DNA of 6,783 nucleotides, from the NCBI GenBank assembly GCA_003242355.1, contig QGUH01000194.1, forward strand, positions 1 to 6,783, in the 5' to 3' direction. Made by a program: the position numbers and the translations under genes. Shown here in pieces: positions 1-4,269 of this stretch. Every line of letters begins with the position of its first letter. The stretch's first letter is position 1. The notes beneath the pieces were generated by a model that saw only the letters and a program-made list of their open reading frames with translations, did no database searches and was not told the DNA's origin. This stretch comes from Pseudomonadota bacterium (GTDB lineage Bacteria > Myxococcota_A > Polyangia > Polyangiales > Polyangiaceae).

Positions 1-115
1 CGGCAGGAGGCGCCGGCGTTCCACAAGCGGCCGCGAACAACGCGATCGCGCATCGGCGCTTGCCGAAATGACCCTGCCGACGCAACGCACGACCCATCGG
101 CCCGAGGAGTAGCAC
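1..115 (-). CDS. N-terminal fragment of a probable exported lipoprotein (partial, runs off left edge)
   Basis: Only the first 38 residues are in the window, so function cannot be assigned. On the minus strand an open frame starts at a GTG (115-113) with a good Shine-Dalgarno stretch GAGGGGAG (complement of 121-128), 5 nt upstream. A second possible start is the ATG at 97-95, which lacks such a site. The product has a basic n-region (RALRRQGHFGKRR), a short hydrophobic core (CAIALFAAA) and a Cys in FAAAC-GTPAPPA. This resembles a relaxed lipoprotein signal followed by a Pro/Ala linker, a common design for myxobacterial secreted proteins. It lies 114 bp downstream of the methyltransferase on the same strand, so co-transcription is possible but not shown. 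The -3 lipobox position is Ala rather than the usual Leu, so a plain Sec signal is also possible. Confidence 0.5.
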   Translation of the reverse strand, partial: MLLLGPMGRALRRQGHFGKRRCAIALFAAACGTPAPPA

Positions 116-229
116 GAGGGCTCCCCTCGAGCGACGGACGGCCCCGGGGGAGCGTGACGGTCGTGATTTCGGGAGCCGACACGTGCCCCCGACCCGTCCG
201 CGCGTCCGCGGGGTGTGCGTCGGGCGCGC
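116..229. other. Spacer between methyltransferase and lipoprotein fragment
   Basis: This 114-bp spacer lies between two co-oriented minus-strand genes. It holds the ribosome-binding sequence of the partial gene and one CACGTG hexamer (180-185). I see no convincing terminator with a T tract, which leaves read-through from the methyltransferase gene possible. Confidence 0.5.
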
Positions 230-826
230 TCAGCGGCGGATCTTCCAGAGATACACCTCGTGGGTCTCTCCGTTGACCGGAACGAGCAATACGGCTTCGG
301 GTTGCCAATCTCCCATGTCGTGCAGGTGCGAAACGACGCGCGCGCCGGGAGAAAGCTCGCGGAACAGCTTCGGGCGCAACCGCAGATTCACTTCGGGCCA
401 GAGGAACAGCATCACGACCGTCGCGTCGCGAATGTCCGTCTCGAACAGATCTCGCTGGAGGAAGGTGATTCTGTCTTCCACGCCCGCGCGCCGCGCGTTC
501 TCGCGACTCTCGCGGATACGCTCGGGATCGATGTCGACACACACGCCGCGGGCGCCCCGCTCCTTCACCGCCGCGATCACGATGCGACCGTCTCCGCAGC
601 CGAGATCGTAAACGACGTCGTCCGGTCCGACCTGGGCGATACGGAGCATGGCCGTCACCACCTCAGGCTCGGACGGCTCGTACGGAACGGCCGGGGCCCG
701 AGCGGCCGCGCCGGCGGACGCGCTCGCGCACGACAAGCCGGAATGAGGGCCAGCGAGCACGCCGAGCGCGAGCGCGCCCGAGAGGAGCAGCGCGGAAACG
801 AGACGCATCGTGACGGTCGGGATCAT
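230..826 (-). CDS. Exported or membrane-anchored class I SAM-dependent methyltransferase
   Basis: The 198-residue product is a complete small class I (Rossmann-fold) methyltransferase. Residues 7-26 form a hydrophobic segment (VSALLLSGALALGVLAG after MR), followed by an Ala/Ser-rich stretch with a possible AxA signal-peptidase site near 35-40. The catalytic domain covers about 48-198. It opens with VPYEPSEPEVVTAML, then the SAM-binding loop DLGCGDGR (74-81), an acidic post-I strand CVDID (96-100), QRD (124-126), and FLWPEVN (141-147). HDMGDW (169-174) is typical of a family of bacterial proteins distantly resembling the FAM173/ATPSCKMT lysine methyltransferases; this resemblance is from memory and the substrate is unknown. 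Start choice: M1 at 826 has only weak purine-rich sequence upstream, and M7 (808) would give a cleaner signal peptide. An export signal on an enzyme needing cytoplasmic SAM is odd; a membrane anchor facing the cytoplasm is an alternative. Confidence 0.9.
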   Translation of the reverse strand: MIPTVTMRLVSALLLSGALALGVLAGPHSGLSCASASAGAAARAPAVPYEPSEPEVVTAMLRIAQVGPDDVVYDLGCGDGRIVIAAVKERGARGVCVDIDPERIRESRENARRAGVEDRITFLQRDLFETDIRDATVVMLFLWPEVNLRLRPKLFRELSPGARVVSHLHDMGDWQPEAVLLVPVNGETHEVYLWKIRR

Positions 827-990
827 ATCCGTTCTCGCTCTGGCGTGACGCTCTGGTAGGAAGCGGCTCGTGGGAAGCGCGCAATTTGGACCCGGCCCTC
901 ACTCGTCGGCCCCTGCCCCGCGCCTTCCGGATTCATCGCCGTCGCCTCGTTGCTTTTCGCCGCGGTCTGCCGTGCCCGTCTCGATTCTCG

Positions 991-1031
991 ATCCGAGACG
1001 CTTGCTGGGCTCGTGATTCGAGACACTTGCT
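991..1031. repeat. Imperfect 16-bp direct repeat
   Basis: ATCCGAGACGCTTGCT (991-1006) and ATTCGAGACACTTGCT (1016-1031) match at 14 of 16 positions, with starts 25 bp apart. Two similar words on one face in a divergent promoter region could be binding sites for a regulator. Chance or a small duplication is equally possible. Confidence 0.45.
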
Positions 1032-1194
1032 CGACCCGCAATGCGGTCCGACGCCGCTCGTCGCCCGAACGGCTCGCGCGGCCCACGGGGCGCGACGCGA
1101 CCACCACGGCGAGGTGGCGCTTCGTCGCCATCGCTTCAACGAGCTCGTTCGGCGCGCGACAACGTTCCCCTCGCCCCTGCGGCGCTGCTGGTTC

Positions 1195-1210
1195 GCCGAG
1201 CCTCCTCGGC
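1195..1210. other. Perfect 6-bp hairpin
   Basis: GCCGAG (1195-1200) and CTCGGC (1205-1210) are exact reverse complements around a 4-nt loop. There is no T tract, so a classic intrinsic terminator is not supported. It may be incidental in GC-rich DNA. Confidence 0.35.
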
Positions 1211-1472
1211 CCGCGAGGCCAGGACGGCGCGCGTGCGGGTTCGAGCGTTTGGGTGCGCATCGGCTCCGTCAAACAAGAGCAAGTTTCGTGCTGGCGGCGG
1301 CTGTCCCGATCGAATCGTGAGCGGAAACTTCTCTCGTCACTCGACGAGCGCCGGATTCGGGCCATGCGCGGCGTGACGCGGAGAGCAAACGCACGTTCCA
1401 CCACGCGTGCAGCACGGGTACCATGGCGCCGCTCCGTGCCGCGCAGACGACCGCGGCGGGCGTGCAGATTCC

Positions 1473-2585
1473 GTGACTCTCGGTTCGATAGCCTGTGCTC
1501 GCTCCCTGGCGAGCGCCGGGCGAAAGCTCGGCGGTCTGACCCTCGCCCTTCTCATCCATTCGACTTGGGCCTGTTCCGCGGCCGACACCTCCGACACGCC
1601 GTACGTCGAAACTGGCGGCGGGGGCGGGGCTGCAGCCGGCGCGACCGCGAGTGGCGGAACGCAGTCGGGCAGCGGTGAAACCGCACCCGCGCTGAATGGT
1701 GGCGCGCCCGGCGCAAGCGGTGGCCTCTCCGCTGCGGGCTCGGGCGGAAGCTCCGGCGCAGCAGTCGGCGGCGTGAGCGGCGCAGGCGCTGCGAGCGGAG
1801 GGGGCGCATCGCCGACGACCGGCGGACTTTCGCCGAGCGCTGGCGGAGCCGGCGGAGTGCCCGTCGGTGGAATGCAATCGGGCGGCGCCGGCGCAACCGC
1901 GGGCAACAACGGCGGCAACGGCGGCAACGGCGGAATCGCAGGCGGCAATGGCGGTAGCGGCGGAATCGCAGGCAACGGCGGCGGCAGCAGCGGAACCGCG
2001 GGCTCACCGGACTTCGGCGGCACCGCAGGAACGCTCGGAGAAGGCGGCGCCGCTGGAGACGCTGGCGGCTCCGGCGCGGATCCGGACTGCCCGAAGCAGG
2101 GCGGCATCACCTATACGCTCAACCGCGCACCCTCGCCGACGCCCATGCAGCAGATGGCCTACGAGCGGATCCAGAGCGCGATGGACGAGGCCGTTGCCTT
2201 CTACAACTGCCACACCGAAATCGTAAAGAGCCTCTCCGTCTCGTACGAGCCGAGCGTGCCCACGGCGGACGGCAACGTGAACGGATCCATTCGTTTCGGA
2301 TCCACCGCCTCGATGAATCCCATCACGGCCATGCACGAGATCGCCCACACCTTGGGCGTCGGCAGCAACGAGTACCGCAAGTTCGTCAAGGACGGCATCT
2401 TCACCGGTGAGATCGCCACGAACGAAATCCGCGCCATCACCGGCGATCCCACGGCAGTGGTCAATTCCGACGGCACGCACTTCTGGCCCTACGGGCTCAA
2501 CTACACCAGCGAGGTCATGTCCGACGAGGACCTCGTGAATCACTGCCGGATGGTCGTTGCGATTCGGGCAGACATGGGGCTCTGA
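1473..2585 (+). CDS. Surface lipoprotein with Gly-rich stalk and zincin-like metalloprotease domain
   Basis: The product is 370 residues from the GTG at 1473; an in-frame GTG at 1407 would add 22 residues that do not look like a signal peptide. Residues 1-34 form a long signal (basic up to RK, then LGGLTLALLIHSTWA) ending at Cys34, a relaxed lipobox. Residues 48 to about 201 are a low-complexity Gly/Ala/Ser/Asn stalk with GGNGGNGG runs. The C-terminal domain (about 206-370) has HEIAHTLGVG (288-297), i.e. the HExxH zinc motif with H288, E289 and H292. The canonical metzincin third ligand position is Ser298, but HFWPYGLNY (336-344) supplies a likely third ligand, H336. From memory this pair of motifs recurs in secreted bacterial proteins, often near ricin-type lectin modules; none is present here. 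C206, C246 and C358 may form a disulphide. Probably displayed on the outer membrane; substrate unknown. Confidence 0.82.
   Translation: MTLGSIACARSLASAGRKLGGLTLALLIHSTWACSAADTSDTPYVETGGGGGAAAGATASGGTQSGSGETAPALNGGAPGASGGLSAAGSGGSSGAAVGGVSGAGAASGGGASPTTGGLSPSAGGAGGVPVGGMQSGGAGATAGNNGGNGGNGGIAGGNGGSGGIAGNGGGSSGTAGSPDFGGTAGTLGEGGAAGDAGGSGADPDCPKQGGITYTLNRAPSPTPMQQMAYERIQSAMDEAVAFYNCHTEIVKSLSVSYEPSVPTADGNVNGSIRFGSTASMNPITAMHEIAHTLGVGSNEYRKFVKDGIFTGEIATNEIRAITGDPTAVVNSDGTHFWPYGLNYTSEVMSDEDLVNHCRMVVAIRADMGL
1614..2075 (+). repeat. Low-complexity Gly-rich coding region
   Basis: This segment encodes the stalk of the metalloprotease-like lipoprotein. It is built from GGC/GGA-rich words, including the exact 15-mer GGCGGAATCGCAGGC twice (starting near 1929 and 1959) and clustered GGCAACGGC units. 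Such DNA is prone to slippage, so stalk length may differ among strains. Confidence 0.8.
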
Positions 2586-2710
2586 GCTGCGTCGGGAGCG
2601 ACGGGGGCCAGGGCCCTTTCGGAACTCTTGGGAGCGAACCGGACTTCGCGGCGAGTTGTTCCGATCGTTTTGGAACGGCGCTGGCACGACGTGCGCGACG
2701 GAGCTCGAAA
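2586..2710. other. Spacer between metalloprotease gene and tandem array
   Basis: No gene is seen. A GTTCC/GGAAC inverted pair (2658-2662 and 2672-2676) flanks a 9-nt loop but has no T run after it, so it is a poor terminator candidate. Array-like sequence begins at 2711. Confidence 0.5.
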
Positions 2711-2899
2711 GCGAATCGGCGCGTTGCTCCACCACGCAAAACGACCCGAATGGGCGCGCTGCTGCACCACGTGGTGCGAACCACGGCGTGCGTAACTATC
2801 GTTGTCGGTTGCGCGGTCGACGCGGCGCGTGCAGTCCGTTTCGCCGACTCCGCGACGGGCCCGAGTGGTTGCGTAGCTCCCCCACGTCGGCGAACCACC

Positions 2900-3306
2900 T
2901 CCGTTGTGCCGTCTCGACGGCGAGTCCGAATAGGCGCGTTGCTCTACCACGTGGGCGAAAGACGTGTTCCGCTATCGTTGTCGGGTCCGCGGGCAGCGAA
3001 CGCGTTCCGTTTCGCCGACTCCGCGACGGGCCCGAATAGGCGCGTCGCTCTCGCACGTGAGCGAACCACCGCGTGCGTGCGCTCTCATTGTCGGTTACGC
3101 ATGGTCGCGGCAGCGCACGCAGGTCCGTTGTGCCGTCTCGACGGCGAGTCCGAATAGGCGCGTTGCTCTACCACGTGGGCGAAAGACGTGTTCCGCTATC
3201 GTTGTCGGGTCCGCGGGCAGCGAACGCGTTCCGTTTCGCCGACTCCGCGACGGGCCCGAATAGGCGCGTCGCTCTCGCACGTGAGCGAACCATCGCGTGC
3301 GTGCGC
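2900..3306. repeat. Near-identical 183-bp duplication inside the array (period 224 bp)
   Basis: Positions 2900-3082 and 3124-3306 match at all but one of 183 positions (3069 C versus 3293 T). The duplicated block spans one full 106-bp unit plus parts of its neighbours. It is far more similar than other unit pairs, indicating recent duplication or conversion in an otherwise diverged array. Confidence 0.95.
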
Positions 3307-3691
3307 CTTCGTTGTCGCTCGGGCACGGTCGAGGCGGCACGTCCAGTCCGCGAGGTCGCCTCGGTCAGGCAGTCACGCAACTCCCCCACATCGGCAAACG
3401 GCGTGCGTACGCTATCGTTGTCGGGTGCGCGCGGTCGGCGCAGCGCACGCAGTCCGTTTCGCCGTCTCCACGGCGGGCCCGAGTGGTCACGCAGCTCCCT
3501 CACGTGGGCGGACCACCGCGAGCGTGCGCTTTCCTTGCCGGTTGCGCACGGTCGCGGCAGCGCGTGCAGTCCGTTGTGCGGCCTTGGCGGCGCTCCCGAG
3601 TGGTCGCCGTAGCCCTGCACGTCGGCGAAGCCACCATGTGCGTCCGCCTTCGTTGTCGCTCGCGCACGGTCGAGGCGGCACGTCCAGTCCG
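3304..3691. repeat. Second long-range match within the array
   Basis: Positions 3304-3350 and 3645-3691 match at 46 of 47 positions with an offset of 341 bp, about three units. This suggests a second, older multi-unit duplication in the right half of the array. Confidence 0.85.
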
Positions 3692-4175
3692 TCGGGACGT
3701 CGCGGTCAGACAGTCGTGTAGCTCCCCCACGTGGGCGAACCACGGCCACGTGAGCGACCTGCAGTGTGGGCGCCCCGCCGCGGCGCCGACATCGTGGACG
3801 TGGTGATACCCGCCCGGCACGTGGGGTACGACGCGCATCCGGTGCACGCGGCGGTACGCTCCGGATCCGAGGCACGTGAGACTTGATCCATCGTGGGCAC
3901 ACGAAGCGCCACCAGTTGCCGTATCGGCAGCTGCAACCTCAAACGCGAATCGGAATCTCGATCCCAGAACTCTGGACGCGACGCTCCCGCGTAAGCCTCA
4001 TCTGCGGCCAACACCGCTCGGTTCCGTCCGCGTCTCGAGGGACGCGTGGGATTCTTCTCGACCTGCACGATACGACGCAATGCTGCTCGCCGCGCACGGC
4101 CGAAATCTCGAAGTTCGCGCAGATTCCTCTTGACAGCTTTTCGCGAACACACGCTCGACCGCTCGGCAGTGCGTT

Positions 4176-4234
4176 CGAAAACGCGCCTTGTCGCTGGTTC
4201 CCTGGCGCGCTGACGCGTTTTCGGAATGAAAACG
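4176..4234 (+). promoter_or_regulatory. Candidate switchable leader hairpins upstream of the HNH gene
   Basis: One segment, CGCGTTTTC (4214-4222), can pair with either of two partners. Upstream it pairs with GAAAACGCG (4177-4185), extended by C4176-G4223 to 10 bp. Downstream its CGTTTTC part (4216-4222) pairs with GAAAACG (4228-4234), giving a 7-bp stem with a 5-nt loop. The two structures exclude each other, and both end 36 nt or more before the ATG at 4270. This is the geometry of an attenuator or RNA switch, but no family is recognised and a chance arrangement is possible. Confidence 0.35.
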
Positions 4235-4257
4235 ACTCGCGCGCCGTCTCGAGCACT

Positions 4258-4264
4258 GAAGGGA
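4258..4264 (+). promoter_or_regulatory. Ribosome-binding site supporting the 4270 start
   Basis: GAAGGGA lies 5 nt before the ATG at 4270. The next in-frame ATG (4315) has no such sequence, so this site favours the earlier start. A TATGCT word at 4303-4308 could instead be a -10 box for a leaderless transcript starting near 4315. Confidence 0.5.
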
Positions 4265-4269
4265 CGTCC

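Larger units (their letters stand above)
827..1472. other. Gene-free divergent intergenic region
   Basis: This region separates the minus-strand methyltransferase from the plus-strand metalloprotease-like gene, so both promoters should lie here. No -35/-10 pair stands out. Open frames exist on both strands, but their products are Arg/Ser-rich, overlap one another and show no recognisable domain, as expected for GC-rich non-coding DNA. The visible structures are an imperfect 16-bp direct repeat (991-1006 and 1016-1031) and a perfect hairpin at 1195-1210. A GTG at 1407 is in frame with the downstream gene but has no ribosome-binding site. Confidence 0.6.
2711..3740. repeat. Array of about ten diverged ~110-bp tandem repeats, each with a CACGTG-type box
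   Basis: Unit anchors (CCGAATAGG or CCGAGTGG, or the aligned equivalent) fall at 2746, 2861, 2926, 3032, 3150, 3256, 3365, 3479, 3596 and 3706. A truncated copy sits at 2711 and the last copy is cut off near 3740. In all ten units a hexamer starts exactly 22 nt after the anchor: CACGTG in seven, CACGTC in two (2883, 3618) and CACATC in one (3387); the truncated copy has CACGCA at 2733. Downstream blocks recur, such as TCGTTGTCGG and AGTCCGTTTCGCCG, with length changes between them; the unit at 2861 is only 65 bp. Most spacings (115, 65, 106, 118, 109, 110) are not multiples of three, so reading frame shifts between copies. The overlapping open frames here are therefore unlikely to be genes. 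Function unknown; candidates are a protein-binding array, structured RNA or decayed mobile-element sequence. Confidence 0.9.
3741..4269. other. Gene-free leader upstream of the HNH gene
   Basis: The left part continues the CACGTG theme (3747, 3818, 3873) without full repeat units. An upstream extension of the HNH frame back to 3883 is open, but its 129 extra residues are not protein-like and no family member I know has them, so I treat it as untranslated. TTGACA occurs at 4130-4135 without a matching -10 element at 16-18 bp. Alternative hairpins lie at 4176-4234. A GAAGGGA ribosome-binding sequence is at 4258-4264. Confidence 0.6.

Noticed and set aside
823..1404. Long minus-strand open frame upstream of the methyltransferase
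   Set aside because: The product is Arg/Ser-rich without domain or signal, overlaps the methyltransferase start, and competes with several equally long plus-strand frames; typical of GC-rich non-coding DNA.
2658..2676. Intrinsic terminator after the metalloprotease gene
   Set aside because: The 5-bp stem with a 9-nt loop has no following T tract and is too weak to call.
2711..3740. CRISPR array
   Set aside because: Units are about 110 bp, degenerate along their length, with no short exact repeat alternating with unique spacers and no cas genes nearby.
2515..3902. Several overlapping open frames on both strands across the tandem array
   Set aside because: Repeat spacings are mostly not multiples of three, so each copy is read in a different frame, and no frame gives a consistent repeated protein.
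4130..4158. Sigma-70 type promoter from TTGACA at 4130
   Set aside because: The -35 word is perfect, but no acceptable -10 hexamer lies 16-18 bp downstream.
3883..4269. 129-residue N-terminal extension of the HNH protein
   Set aside because: The frame is open, but the residues are not domain-like, and a ribosome-binding site directly precedes the ATG at 4270.
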